A stretch of 64,000 bases of DNA. Origin: Corynebacterium pacaense. Its GTDB lineage: Bacteria; Actinomycetota; Actinomycetes; Mycobacteriales; Mycobacteriaceae. Below the pieces are notes generated by a model. The model was not told the DNA's origin. It saw only the letters and a program-made list of their open reading frames with translations, and ran no database searches. The stretch's first letter is position 1. Each line of letters starts with the position of its first letter. Position numbers and translations under genes: made by a program. Of the stretch, positions 17,538 through 26,734 are shown piece after piece. The stretch is taken from assembly GCF_900169525.1 (NCBI RefSeq), contig NZ_LT821239.1, positions 434,001-498,000 on the forward strand, written 5' to 3'.

Positions 17538-18578
17538 TCAGTCGGCGAAGTCGGAGACCACGAGCACCGGCGTCAACGGTATGGTTCTCCTCCAGCGCTC
17601 CGGGAGCAGGTCGTAATTGTCGAGTAGTAGAGAGACGATATCCTCGCCGGACAACAGTCGCAGCCCAGGTCGCTGACGCTCAATGGCCAGTGCATCACGA
17701 CTGTAGGCGCCCAGGCTGAAGAACAGACAGAGCTCGTCGTGTCCCCGCGTACCCACCAGCTGCTGCACCTCGGGTGCGCCAACCGTCGAAACCTTCTGTT
17801 TGCACTGTGCCTTGATCTGTGGGGGTTCGACCCCCAGCGGATCCCTGTGCGCGATGATATCCACCCCACCATCTGATGAATATCGAGTTACGCGTGCCTG
17901 ATATCCGATTACCCGAAGCAGATCCGCACAGATCTCCTCGAACTCCCATGGCGTGATTCGGCTGGACAGGGCATCGAGGACGAAATCTCGGATGTGCCTG
18001 TCGATCCTGGACGCCCGGGGCTGCTCCGGTTCATCCTCGACCGGATCCGTATCGGTGGATCCTCGGTCGGGAAGCTCATCCACCGATTCGGCGAGTGTAT
18101 CCGCGTCCTCGGTATCTGCGTTCATCACCGTCAACACCTCATCGGTGTGTCGACTGATCTTGAACAGCGTCAGCGAAGAACCCAGCTCGTAAAGCGCGGA
18201 TTGGCTGAAAACCGCTCGCGGCAGACCGGTCTTGATCCATCTCACCGCCCGTCTGTTGGGATGGGACGCAGCGTCGGCCTGAAAATAGTAGGGGCCGTCC
18301 ACGATGCCGATGCTGATGGTGCTGTCGGGCTTGTACGGAGCGACAATCACATCCCCGATGGCCATTTCATGGACGAATCTTTAGGCCACTCCCGCCCTAC
18401 CGGCGATCCGGTTCGGCGAGTCCCTCGGATGGAGTTCATGCAGCGCATCCTTTTTGCCGGCCCGCCCATTGGGGATCGTGGAAAGATCACCGAGCTCATC
18501 CCAGCCGATGCTGACAAATCCCTCGTCGACAAGCTCGTGGGTCAGTGTGTCATTGTGGATTCCCCACATCGTCGCCAT
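17538..18578 (-). pseudogene. Mrr-type restriction endonuclease with an in-frame stop codon
   Basis: The reading frame starts at ATG 18578 (MATMWGIHNDTLTHELVDEG) and continues in the same frame to 17538, broken only by TAA at 18381-18383. The part after the stop begins RFVHEMAIGDVIVAPYKPDS, a middle domain, and ends with an Mrr catalytic domain: DLLRVIGYQARVTRYSSDGGVDIIAHRD ... KAQCKQK, carrying the D and Q-x-K residues of the PD-(D/E)XK fold. Mrr nucleases cut foreign methylated DNA. A single nonsense change separates this from a full 346-residue protein; translation could restart at ATG 18365 and give a 275-residue product keeping the nuclease domain. An IS630 copy sits about 90 bases upstream of the start. 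Confidence 0.75.
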
Positions 18579-19613
18579 CGCGTCATCCTTGTCAACGTCG
18601 TTCGTACTGGTCAAAAGGGGAAATGGTGCAGATCGCACAGGGTTGCGCGGCGGTATCGGCGGACAGCCTAGTGTCGCGTTTCTGAAGTTGGTTGACGGTT
18701 CGCTTTGGTGAGGATCTCGTCGGCGGTCTTGGTCCACATGAAGGCGTGTTTGCGGACATTCCAACCGGTGATGAATTGCCGGATCTTCGCATTGAGGTCC
18801 TTCACACTCGTGAACACGCCGCGGCGGATCGCGTGGCGATCAATGATCCCGAACCAGACCTCAACGAGGTTCAGCCACGACCCCGAGGTCGGGGTGAAAT
18901 GCACGTGAAACCGCGGGTGCTTCTCAAGCAAGTCCTTCACCTCGAGCGTCTTATGGGTGGCGTAGTTATCCATCACCAGGTGCAACTCCCGCTCCGGGTG
19001 GGCGCGGTCAAGCTGGCGTAGGAATGCCAGGAACTCCTGACGGCGGTGCTTGGGCTTGACCGCACCGGTGACGTGCCCTGTCGCGATCTCCAACGCCGCG
19101 AACAAGGTCGTCGTGTCATGCCGCTTGTAGTCATGGGTGCGTTTCTCTGTGTCCCCGATGCGCATCGGCAGCATCGGCGCGGTCCGCTCCAACGCCTGGA
19201 TCTGGCTCTTCTCTTCCACGCACAACACGATCGCGTTCTCCGGCGGTGCCAGAAATAACCCCACAACATCGGTGACCTTGCCGACCAGCTCCGGGTCAGT
19301 GGAGAACTTAAACGTCTCACACCGCCACGGCAGCACGCCATACGTGCGCCACGCTCGAGCAACGGTCGCGTTCCCGATCTTCAAATGGGTCACAAGCAGC
19401 CTCGAAGACCAATGCGTCACCCCGTACTTCTTCGGTGGCGGCCCAAGAGTTGCCGCGATGATTCGTTCATCATCAACACGCTTCGGCCTCCCTGAACGAG
19501 ACGCATCACCCAGCCCCGGTAAACCGGCCTCGACATACCGCTTCCGCCACTTCCAGACCGATGTCGTCGTCCCGACTTCAGCCGCGTGAACCGGCCCGGG
19601 TTCTGTGCCGCTT

Positions 19614-20594
19614 CTATGCGGGGAGCGACTCCTCGGTGAGGGCCGCGTAGTAGGTCGCCTCGAACTCGTCGGGGCTGACCATTCCAAGGCTACCGTGAAG
19701 CCTTCGGTTGTTGTACCAGTCGACCCATCCGGCGGTCGCGAACTCGACGTCTGCGATTGTCTTGTAGGGGCCGTCGTGGAAGATCGTCGTACGCACGCAT
19801 TCGGCCTTGTAGAGCCCGTTGATCGTCTCCATAAGCGCGTTGTCGTACGCATCGCCGACGGTCCCGATCGAGGCGGCGATACCCTCGAGCGCGAGATGCT
19901 CGGTGAGCATCACGGAGGTGTATTGGGCCCCCGCATCCGAGTGGTGCCGCAGTTGTCCGGGGCCGACTCGGTGGCCTTGCCGGTCACGTTCCCAGAGCGC
20001 CATGCGCAGCGGGATCATGACGAGGTCGACATGCTTGGTGGTCTGGACGTGCCAAGACACGATGCGTTGCGAGAACACGTCGAGGATGAACGCGACATAC
20101 ACCCATCCCGCCCAAGTGCGGACATAGGTGAAATCGGTGACCCACGTGTGATCGGGCCGCGGGGCGGTGAAGTCCCGGTTCAGCAGATCCCCGGCCCGGA
20201 TCCCGTCCTTCACACGGATCGTCGTACGGATCGCTTTCGCCCGCGTGACGCCCGAAAGCCCCAATGCCCGCATGGCACGGTCGACTGCCCCGCGGGAGGC
20301 CTCCGGGAGCGCGGTGCGGCGGATCAGGGCGGTCATTTTCTTCCGCCCGTACAACCCCTCCGGAGTCATCCGACGACGTTGCTCACCGGCCTGATCCTCG
20401 ACGGTCGTCCAGGCGGCGTCACGGACCGCGTCCACGACCATCGCGTCGGCTACTGTACGGGCCGAAATCCGGGGGCGTTTCCAGGACCGGTAGGTGCGTG
20501 CCGCGATCTTCATGCCCTGCTCACGCAGGACGCGAACGATCGACTCGACGGCGAAGCCCTCCGAACGCATCTGGTCGATGAAGCCCATCATCAA
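19614..20594 (-). CDS. IS3-family transposase OrfB (DDE integrase domain)
   Basis: A 326-residue catalytic subunit with the rve/DDE core: first D in WVTDFTYV, second D in HHSDAGAQYTS, and E in NALMETINGLYKAE. It is normally made as a fusion with OrfA by frameshifting. No internal stop is seen. The CTCCATAAGCG string at 19827 is the reverse of the conserved NALMET codons and is not counted as a copy of the genome motif. Confidence 0.88.
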   Translation of the reverse strand: MMMGFIDQMRSEGFAVESIVRVLREQGMKIAARTYRSWKRPRISARTVADAMVVDAVRDAAWTTVEDQAGEQRRRMTPEGLYGRKKMTALIRRTALPEASRGAVDRAMRALGLSGVTRAKAIRTTIRVKDGIRAGDLLNRDFTAPRPDHTWVTDFTYVRTWAGWVYVAFILDVFSQRIVSWHVQTTKHVDLVMIPLRMALWERDRQGHRVGPGQLRHHSDAGAQYTSVMLTEHLALEGIAASIGTVGDAYDNALMETINGLYKAECVRTTIFHDGPYKTIADVEFATAGWVDWYNNRRLHGSLGMVSPDEFEATYYAALTEESLPA

Positions 20595-20902
20595 CGGTTG
20601 CGGGGGTCGAGCTCCCCCGCGAAGAAAGTCGTCGCCGCGCGCAGGATCGCTACGTCCTCACGGAGCCGACGGTTCTCGGCTTTGAGCCGCTTGATCTCAG
20701 CGTGCTCTTCGCTGGTTTGACCTTCTCTGGTGCCGGCATCGATCTCAGCTTGGATCACCCACCGGCGCAGCGACTCCACGCCGACGCCCTCCTGACGCGC
20801 AACGGCTGCGATCGCCTTCGCGTTCGATGGGTACTCCGATCGGTGCTCGCGCACCAGCCTGACCGCTCGTTCACGGACCTGCGCATCAATCTTCTTTGGC
20901 AT
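20591..20902 (-). CDS. IS3-family transposase OrfA
   Basis: A 103-residue DNA-binding protein: helix-turn-helix (VRERAVRLVREHRSEYPSNAKAIAAVARQEGVG) followed by a leucine-rich coiled coil (AEIKRLKAENRRLREDVAILRAA) used for dimerisation. It overlaps orfB in another frame; in IS3 elements a programmed frameshift makes the OrfAB transposase. ATG at 20902 is preceded by GAGAGGATGGCTTC. Confidence 0.88.
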   Translation of the reverse strand: MPKKIDAQVRERAVRLVREHRSEYPSNAKAIAAVARQEGVGVESLRRWVIQAEIDAGTREGQTSEEHAEIKRLKAENRRLREDVAILRAATTFFAGELDPRNR

Positions 20903-21146
20903 GAAGCCATCCTCTCAACTCGAAAAGATGCGGCATCAAACCTGGGCCGGTTCAGCGATCCGCGCGTTCGCCACCCCCTCCGACGCGAGCAACACGATCC
21001 TCGCCCGCATCGCCAGCCCGGCACCGATCGCCGTCGACCGCGTCCACGACAACAACTCATCCCGGTCACCATCACGAAGTACTAACGCCGGAGCAGGAGA
21101 ATTCGCCATAGGCAATTCGCCCACACCACGAACCATTAACGCGACA

Positions 21147-22790
21147 CTAGGATACGAACCCCCTCCCGATCTCCCACCGCTTATGGAAGGACTCGACCAC
21201 AGCCGAGCCGGGGTCGCCCAAATCGCTCACCCTGAGCCAGCTCATCTCCGCGCTATCCCTGCCGAGCCTCACGATCGAGTAGCCGTGGGCGTCCAGGTCG
21301 ACGTGCCGGATGTGCGGATTCGCGTTGGCGATCACGGTCTCGGCGAGGAGGGAGACGGGGTTGTCCACCGGGAGGTTGAGCTGCTCGTCGATGTTCGGTG
21401 CGCTTATGGAAGCACAGACCACCTCCAACCCGAGTGGCACGCCCTCCAGAGTGATCCAGCTGGCCCATTCGGTGTGGATGTCGCCGGTGAGGAAGAGGGT
21501 GTCGCATCCGCGGGCGAGCTGCTGCCGGCGGAGGAGGTGGAGGAGGCGGGTGCGGTCGGCGCCGAAGCCGTCCCACTGGTCGAGGTTGAGGGGGATTCCC
21601 TCCGCGGAGCGGACGCCCAGGAATTCGGCGACCGGGTTGAGCTGTTCGTGCTGGTTGAGTGTGGCTGCGTTCAACGGTGCCATCATCACTGAATTGCCCA
21701 TGATGTTCCAGCGGGCGTGTGCGCCGTCGAGGTCCTCCTCGAGCCAGCGATACTGCTGTTCGCCGAGCATGGTCCGTGTGGTGGGGGCACCGGTGAGCCA
21801 GTGCATGTGGTCGATCGCCTCGTCGCGGTGGGTGCGCAGGTCCATCATCGACAGATGCGCCAGGTCGCCGAAGTCGAAGGAGCGGTAGATGCGGTCCCTG
21901 TCCGTTTCGGCGACGCGGCGGATGGGCTGCCATTCGAAGTAGGCGCGGCGGGCCGCGTCCGAGCGTTCGGCCCAGGGGCCCTCGGCGGTGGCGTCGTGGT
22001 TGGTCGCTCCCCCGCGCCAGGAGTTGTCGGCTGTCTCGTGGTCGTCCCACACCATGATCCAGGGGGCGCAGGCGTGCGCCGACTGCAGGGCCGGATCGGT
22101 GCGATAGTGGCCGTATCGTGCCCGGTAGTCGCCGAGGGTGGTGGTTTCCCAGGGTGGTTCGTGGGCGCGTGTGGCCCCGGCTTTTCCGGTGTATTCTCCG
22201 CGCGCGTACTCGTAGATGTAGTCCCCGAGGAAGACCACCAGGTCCAGGTCACCGTTCCATCCGCGTGCGGCGAGGTCGGCGTAGGCGGCGAAGAAGCCGG
22301 ATTCCCAGTTCGCGCAGGACGCCAGGGCGATGCGGAGGCTGTCGGTGCGTGCCCCCGCCGGCGGCGCTGTCTGTGTGCGGCCGGTGGGTGAGACCGCGCC
22401 GGTGTGCGGGCCGTCGGTGACGGTGAACCGGTAGTGGTAGACGGTGGCCGGAGTGAGGTTGCGGGCGTCGATACGCAGGGTGTGGTCCGAGCCGGCGTGG
22501 GTGCGCACGGTACCGGAGGCGGTGACCCCGGCCGCGGTGAAGATCTCCCAGCGCACGCCGGTGTCGGCGCCGAGTCCGGATCCCGGTGTCGCCTCGGGGG
22601 AGGGGGTCAGGCGTGTCCAGAGGATGACCGCGTCCGGCAGCGGGTCGCCGGAGGCCACGCCGTGCCGGAATGGGGAGGCGGCCAGCGCGTCGGCGGGTGC
22701 GGCACCGAGGCCGATTGCACCGAGGCCGAGTGCACCGAGCAGAGCCTGTCGACGCGAGAGCTGCCGCGGAGGTGTGGCGTGGGTGCCCAT
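21147..22790 (-). CDS. phoD: Secreted alkaline phosphatase/phosphodiesterase, PhoD family (Tat-exported)
   Basis: A 547-residue protein with a twin-arginine signal (RQLSRRQALLGALGLGAIGLG, ending near ALA) and the PhoD core: FRHGVASGDP, ILWTRLTP, FLGDYIYEY, MVWDDHETADNSW and LFLTGDIHTEW, which hold the metal ligands. It hydrolyses phosphate esters outside the membrane. It diverges from a PAP2 phosphatase gene, forming a phosphate-scavenging pair. The last codons run into the IS630 insertion: the TAG stop (21147-21149) contains the TA target, so the native C-terminus may have been shortened by a few residues. Motif copies at 21178 and 21401 are read as FHKR and SIS. Confidence 0.92.
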   Translation of the reverse strand: MGTHATPPRQLSRRQALLGALGLGAIGLGAAPADALAASPFRHGVASGDPLPDAVILWTRLTPSPEATPGSGLGADTGVRWEIFTAAGVTASGTVRTHAGSDHTLRIDARNLTPATVYHYRFTVTDGPHTGAVSPTGRTQTAPPAGARTDSLRIALASCANWESGFFAAYADLAARGWNGDLDLVVFLGDYIYEYARGEYTGKAGATRAHEPPWETTTLGDYRARYGHYRTDPALQSAHACAPWIMVWDDHETADNSWRGGATNHDATAEGPWAERSDAARRAYFEWQPIRRVAETDRDRIYRSFDFGDLAHLSMMDLRTHRDEAIDHMHWLTGAPTTRTMLGEQQYRWLEEDLDGAHARWNIMGNSVMMAPLNAATLNQHEQLNPVAEFLGVRSAEGIPLNLDQWDGFGADRTRLLHLLRRQQLARGCDTLFLTGDIHTEWASWITLEGVPLGLEVVCASISAPNIDEQLNLPVDNPVSLLAETVIANANPHIRHVDLDAHGYSIVRLGRDSAEMSWLRVSDLGDPGSAVVESFHKRWEIGRGFVS

Positions 22791-22936
22791 GGAAGGTCAT
22801 TGTCACCGGCATCGCGCAACCCGGCAACCGGAGGAAGGTGCGATACCTGGTGTTCGTTTCCGGGACATTTGGATATCACCCTGTGGCGCTATCGTCCCGC
22901 CTAGCCCGCACCCACCTTCCATAAAGGATTCGGCCC
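22791..22936. promoter_or_regulatory. Divergent promoter region of the two phosphatase genes
   Basis: The 146-base gap between the divergent phoD and PAP2 genes must hold both promoters. GCTATCGTCC near 22886 could supply a -10 for the rightward gene. No clear PhoP direct repeats were recognised by eye. Confidence 0.3.
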
Positions 22937-24121
22937 GTGAAACCTCTCCAGTCGACCACCGTCATGGCGGCCGCCCTCGCCTTGATCGTCCTTGCCTGGG
23001 CACCCGCCCCGGCCGCTGCGCAGCCCGCTGTTGACGGGAACCCGTTGTTTCCCCCCGCGGCGGTGCAGTACCGGGGCGCCCCGGTACCCGGCGCCTTCCC
23101 ACCGGAGGCCATGCTGAGCGGATACCGGTCGGATCTCTCCGGTGACGGCGGCGACTATCACCGCATCATCGACCAGTTCCCGCTGCTGCGCGCCAACGCC
23201 CCACAGGTGATGAGGGCGAACATGGAGACGGTGAGGGGGATCAATAACGCGGCCGGTGCCACCACCGTCGAACGCGCCCTTGCCGATGACCACGACGACC
23301 TCCTGCTGACCATGTCCGATGCCTGGGGGCCGACTCTGTCGGAGCATTTCAGGCGGGCCGTCGGGCAGGGGCGCCTGCCCAAGACCACCCAGCTGCTCTC
23401 GGGTTCGCTGGCGCGTGCCGGGGGACCGGCATCCTCAACCTTCACGGAGAAGTACCTGTACAACCAGGACCGACCCTTCGTCGTCCATCCCGCGGCGGTC
23501 GTCCGCCACCACCGTGAGGGCGCCGGGGACGAGTACTCCACCTCGCCCTCCTTCCCCTCCGGGCACACCAGTCAGGCCACCTGGAAGTCGATCCTTTTGG
23601 CGACGATGCTCCCCGAGTTCGGTCCCCAGATGCTCGCCCGCGGATCCGAGGTCGGATACAACCGCATCGTGCTCGGGGTGCACTACCCCCTCGATGTGAT
23701 CGGCGGGAGGATGACCGGGATGGCCGCGGCCGCCGACCGCCTCGGTGACCCACGGTTCCGAACGCTTATCGACGCCGCCGCCACGGAACTGCGCGCCGAG
23801 CTGGAGTGGCGGTGCGGCACCACCGTGGCGGACTGCGCCGCCACCGACACCCCCTACCTCAGCGACGAGCGGGCCGTGGCGGTGTACGGGGGGAGAATGG
23901 ACTACGGACTGCCGAAGGTGGGCCCGACTGACCTGGGAATAATTGTGCCGGACACGGCACAGATTCTGATCTCCGGCGCGCACCCACAGCTCGGGCCGGA
24001 GCAGCGTGCGGAGCTCCTTGGGCGGACGGCGGCCTCGTCAGGCTCCCCGCTCGACCGCCCCGGAGCTGACGGTTCCTGGCAGCGGCTCAACCTGGCCGCG
24101 GCGTGGACCGAGCTTCCATAA
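22937..24121 (+). CDS. Secreted PAP2-superfamily acid phosphatase
   Basis: A 394-residue protein with an N-terminal Sec signal peptide (ALIVLAWAPAPAAAQ) and the three PAP2 motifs: KYLYNQDRPF (K-x6-RP), PSFPSGHTS (PSGH) and GYNRIVLGVHYPLD (R-x5-H-x3-D). It should remove phosphate from non-specific esters at the cell surface, as class A acid phosphatases do. GTG at 22937 follows AAAGGA. The stop codon TAA is part of a CTTCCATAAGCG copy at 24113. Divergent partner of phoD. Confidence 0.88.
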   Translation: MKPLQSTTVMAAALALIVLAWAPAPAAAQPAVDGNPLFPPAAVQYRGAPVPGAFPPEAMLSGYRSDLSGDGGDYHRIIDQFPLLRANAPQVMRANMETVRGINNAAGATTVERALADDHDDLLLTMSDAWGPTLSEHFRRAVGQGRLPKTTQLLSGSLARAGGPASSTFTEKYLYNQDRPFVVHPAAVVRHHREGAGDEYSTSPSFPSGHTSQATWKSILLATMLPEFGPQMLARGSEVGYNRIVLGVHYPLDVIGGRMTGMAAAADRLGDPRFRTLIDAAATELRAELEWRCGTTVADCAATDTPYLSDERAVAVYGGRMDYGLPKVGPTDLGIIVPDTAQILISGAHPQLGPEQRAELLGRTAASSGSPLDRPGADGSWQRLNLAAAWTELP

Positions 24122-24270
24122 GCGGAGGGAGTGTGCGGGAGCGCACAGGGTGAGTGCGAAACTTCCGGCGGGGAAAGTGTTACCTGAAACACGTTTTGAG
24201 ATCAGAATGAGGTGCACCACGAACTTTGTTGAAATGCCCGACCACAGGGCACCGACCGGAAGGTGTAGAC

Positions 24271-25671
24271 ATGTCTGATCAAGGTATCCAGGAAACGGCG
24301 GGTGCGGTGCGGGACCGCGCCGGCGACGGGGAGTCCGCAGGGGGTGGAACGACGAAGGGGCTCCGCCGGGTGGTTGTGGCCTCGATGGCCGGCACCGTCG
24401 TCGAGTGGTACGAGTTCTTCCTCTACGCCACCGCCGCCACACTGGTGTTCAACGTCGTCTTCTTCCCGCCCAATGACAATCCCTACCACGGCATCATCGC
24501 GGCCTTCGGCACCTATGCGGTCGGTTTCGTCGCCCGCCCGCTCGGTGGCATCGTGTTCGCCCATTTCGGGGATCGTTATGGAAGAAAGCATCTGCTCCAG
24601 GTGGCGATCATCATGGTGGGCGCCTCGACCTTCCTGATGGGCTGCCTGCCCACCTACGACAGCATCGGCTATCTTGCGCCGACGCTGCTGGTGGTGCTGC
24701 GCTTCATTCAGGGGATCGCGGTCGGTGGCGAATGGGGCGGGGCGGTGCTGCTCGTCGGCGAGCACGCCCCGGCGAAGAGTCGTGGATTCTGGTCGAGCTG
24801 GCCGCAGGCGGCGCTGCCGCTGGGCAACCTCCTCGCGACGGTCGTGCTGCTGGTGCTGTCCTCGACTCTGACCGAGGAGGCGTTCCTGAGCTGGGGTTGG
24901 CGCATTGGATTCTGGCTGTCTGTGGTGATCGTGGCGGTTGGCTACTATGTGCGCACCAAGGTCGAGGACGCCAAGATCTTCCAGGAGTCCAAACAGCGCA
25001 TCGAGTCCTCGGATGAGGTTCAGTTCGGTGTGTTCGAGGTGGTGCGCAAATATCCCCGCGGCGTGCTCAATGCGATGGGCCTGAAGTTCGGGGAGAACGT
25101 GTTGTACTACATGGTTGTCACCTTCTCCATAACGTATCTGTCGGTGTGGGTGGGCATGGACACCGGAAGGATCCTGTTCCTGATCATGTTCGCCCATGCG
25201 AGCCAGTTCGTGATGATCCCGCTCATCGGGAGGCTGAACGACGTCGTCGGCAGGCGACCGGTGCAGATCCTCGGGGCTCTGGCCACGATGTGCTGGCCCT
25301 TCATCGCGTTCCCTATGCTCAACACCGCGCAGCCGCTGGTCATCTTCGTGGCCATCGTCCTCGGCCTGGGTGCCCAGAGCCTGCTTTACGCCGGTCAGCC
25401 CTCGGTGATGGCGGAGATGTTCCCCACCCGCATGCGCTACGCCGGGGTCTCGCTCGGATACCAGGTGACGGCGATTCTCGCGGGTTCGCTGGCACCGATC
25501 ATCGCCACGATGCTGCTCGACCGTTTCGATTCGTGGGTGCCGGTCGCGGTCTACATCGCCTTCGCCGGCGGGGTGTCCCTGATCTCGGCGCTGGTGATGC
25601 GTGAGACCAGGGGAGTTACCCTCGAGGAGATCGACGCCAGGGACCGCCAGCTGCATCTGGTCTCCACCTAG
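24271..25671 (+). CDS. MHS-family metabolite:H+ symporter (MFS)
   Basis: A 466-residue transporter with 12 membrane segments and MHS hallmarks: VVEWYEFFLY in segment 1, HFGDRYGRK in the 2-3 loop and GIAVGGEWGGAVLL. The family imports organic acids and similar compounds (shikimate, alpha-ketoglutarate, betaine types). ATG at 24271 has GGAAGGTG as SD. It converges with a LysR gene whose stop it overlaps by CTAG; the LysR probably controls mmsBA on its other side, so a valine-pathway acid such as 3-hydroxyisobutyrate is a possible substrate (inference). Confidence 0.85.
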   Translation: MSDQGIQETAGAVRDRAGDGESAGGGTTKGLRRVVVASMAGTVVEWYEFFLYATAATLVFNVVFFPPNDNPYHGIIAAFGTYAVGFVARPLGGIVFAHFGDRYGRKHLLQVAIIMVGASTFLMGCLPTYDSIGYLAPTLLVVLRFIQGIAVGGEWGGAVLLVGEHAPAKSRGFWSSWPQAALPLGNLLATVVLLVLSSTLTEEAFLSWGWRIGFWLSVVIVAVGYYVRTKVEDAKIFQESKQRIESSDEVQFGVFEVVRKYPRGVLNAMGLKFGENVLYYMVVTFSITYLSVWVGMDTGRILFLIMFAHASQFVMIPLIGRLNDVVGRRPVQILGALATMCWPFIAFPMLNTAQPLVIFVAIVLGLGAQSLLYAGQPSVMAEMFPTRMRYAGVSLGYQVTAILAGSLAPIIATMLLDRFDSWVPVAVYIAFAGGVSLISALVMRETRGVTLEEIDARDRQLHLVST

Positions 25672-26591
25672 CCCCGGCCGCGCCGCCGGAACTCGGCGCT
25701 GTGGGCGAAGGCGTTGATGGCCGACAGGCACGCCAGCACGGCGGGGTTGCGGATGTTCTCCTCCCTGACCACCGACCAGTAGGACAGGCGGTGGGCGAAC
25801 CGGTCGCCGAGCACCGGGATGAGGGCGGGGTCCTTGGCGGCGTACTCGGGAAGCAGTCCTATCCCGGCGCCGCTGAGGGTTGAGGCCACATGGGCGAACA
25901 CGCTGGTTGAACTGATCCCGAGCTGATAGCTCGGGATCTTTCGCGCGCCGAGATCGAGATCATCAACCTGGAGGGCGGATTCGATGTAGTAGTTCAGGCG
26001 GTGCTGCGCCAGTTCGCTTATGGAAGTCGGGGTGCCCGCGCGCTCGAGATAGTCCGCTGATGCGTACAGCTTCAACTCATAGGAGAGGATCTCATGGGTG
26101 ACGGCCTTGTTCACGATGGGCTTTCCCAGCACGATCTCGATATCGACGCCGGATCGACGCTGCCGGACCTGCTGGGTGGCGGTGGTGATCTCGATGCCGA
26201 GCCCGGGTTCCCTGATCTGCAGTTCCGCGAGGGCCGGGATGGCCACATAGGTGGTGAAGGCGTCGGGGGCGGCGATCCGGATCATGCCCCCCAGCCTCCT
26301 GGTGCTCCGTCCCTCGGCGCAGGACTCGAGGTCGCGCAGCGCCCGTTCGGCGGTTTCCGCGGCGGGGATCACCCGTGTTCCCAGTTCGGTGAGCTCCCAT
26401 CCGTGTGCGCCCCGGGTCAGCACCGCGCCGCCGAGGGCCTTCTCCAGATCGGCGATCCTGCGCGAGACCGTGGAATGGTTGATGCCCAGGCTCTTGGCGG
26501 TGGCGGTGTAGCGGCCGAGGCGGGCCACGGAAAGGAAGGTGATCAGGCTCTCGAGGTGTGCGGTGTCAATGCGGGCGACCATGGTGCCCAT
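25668..26591 (-). CDS. LysR-family transcriptional regulator (divergent from mmsBA)
   Basis: A 307-residue LysR regulator with an N-terminal winged helix-turn-helix (LESLITFLSVARLGRYTATAKSLGINHSTVSRRIADLEKALG) and a substrate-binding co-inducer domain from about residue 95. Start set at ATG 26591 (MGTMVARIDTAHLES); 26582 is possible, and no SD is visible. The adjacent palindrome TGTGCATTCATGCACA and divergent orientation suggest it regulates itself and the mmsBA operon, probably in response to a valine-degradation intermediate. The effector is unknown. Confidence 0.82.
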   Translation of the reverse strand: MGTMVARIDTAHLESLITFLSVARLGRYTATAKSLGINHSTVSRRIADLEKALGGAVLTRGAHGWELTELGTRVIPAAETAERALRDLESCAEGRSTRRLGGMIRIAAPDAFTTYVAIPALAELQIREPGLGIEITTATQQVRQRRSGVDIEIVLGKPIVNKAVTHEILSYELKLYASADYLERAGTPTSISELAQHRLNYYIESALQVDDLDLGARKIPSYQLGISSTSVFAHVASTLSGAGIGLLPEYAAKDPALIPVLGDRFAHRLSYWSVVREENIRNPAVLACLSAINAFAHSAEFRRRGRG

Positions 26592-26592
26592 T

Positions 26593-26608
26593 GTGCATTC
26601 ATGCACAG
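26593..26608. promoter_or_regulatory. 16-bp palindrome at the LysR start
   Basis: TGTGCATTCATGCACA is a perfect 7-2-7 inverted repeat immediately before the LysR start codon, well placed for autoregulation. Confidence 0.5.
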
Positions 26609-26691
26609 AGTAATTGCAATAATCGAGGGTCAAATACATTGAAGCGCACACCCGGTGCCCCTATCATGAGTTGCAGATCACAATGACACGT

Positions 26692-26710
26692 CGAGTGTGA
26701 GGCACACTCG
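26692..26710. promoter_or_regulatory. 19-bp operator-like palindrome before mmsB
   Basis: CGAGTGTGAGGCACACTCG is a perfect 8-3-8 inverted repeat, 25 bases before the mmsB start and after a TATCAT -10-like box at 26662. This position suits a repressor. Its sequence differs from the palindrome at the LysR gene. Confidence 0.5.
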
Positions 26711-26734
26711 ATCCGCTTATGGAAGGAATGGGCA

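Larger units (their letters stand above)
19587..20954 (-). mobile_element. IS3-family element inserted in the IS630 transposase
   Basis: The ends are matching inverted repeats starting TGAACCGGCCC at 19587 and ending GGGCCGGTTCA at 20954. The host triplet GCG is duplicated on both sides (19584-19586, 20955-20957). Length 1368 bp with overlapping orfA and orfB, as usual for IS3. Both frames look intact, so the copy may be active and recent. Confidence 0.9.
18668..21109 (-). pseudogene. IS630-family transposase gene interrupted by IS3
   Basis: The 5' part (21109 down to 20955) encodes MANSPAPALVLRDGDRDELL... up to ANARIA; the 3' part (19586 down to 18668) continues AAEVGTTTSVWKWRKRY and includes the DDE residues in LCVEEKSQ, VMDNYATHK and WLNLVEVWFG. 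Joining the two parts and removing one GCG copy restores a single open frame (VANARIAAEVGTTTS), so the gene was intact before the IS3 insertion. The stop codon uses the flanking TA. It is inactive as it stands. Confidence 0.88.
18671..21147 (-). mobile_element. IS630-family element carrying a nested IS3 element
   Basis: The terminal inverted repeats GTGTCGCGTT (18671) and AACGCGACAC (ending 21147) are perfect over 10 bases and are flanked on both sides by TA (18669-18670, 21148-21149), the expected IS630 target duplication. Without the nested IS3 and its duplicated triplet the element is 1106 bp, normal for IS630. It landed in the stop codon of phoD. Confidence 0.88.

Noticed and set aside
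19826-19837. Copy of motif 1 in the IS3 orfB
   Set aside because: Two mismatches, and it is explained by codons of the conserved NALMET region of the transposase.
24202-25731. 509-codon leftward open frame opposite the MHS transporter
   Set aside because: Composition (H, R, D, Q rich) is typical of an antisense shadow; the forward frame has clear membrane segments and family motifs.
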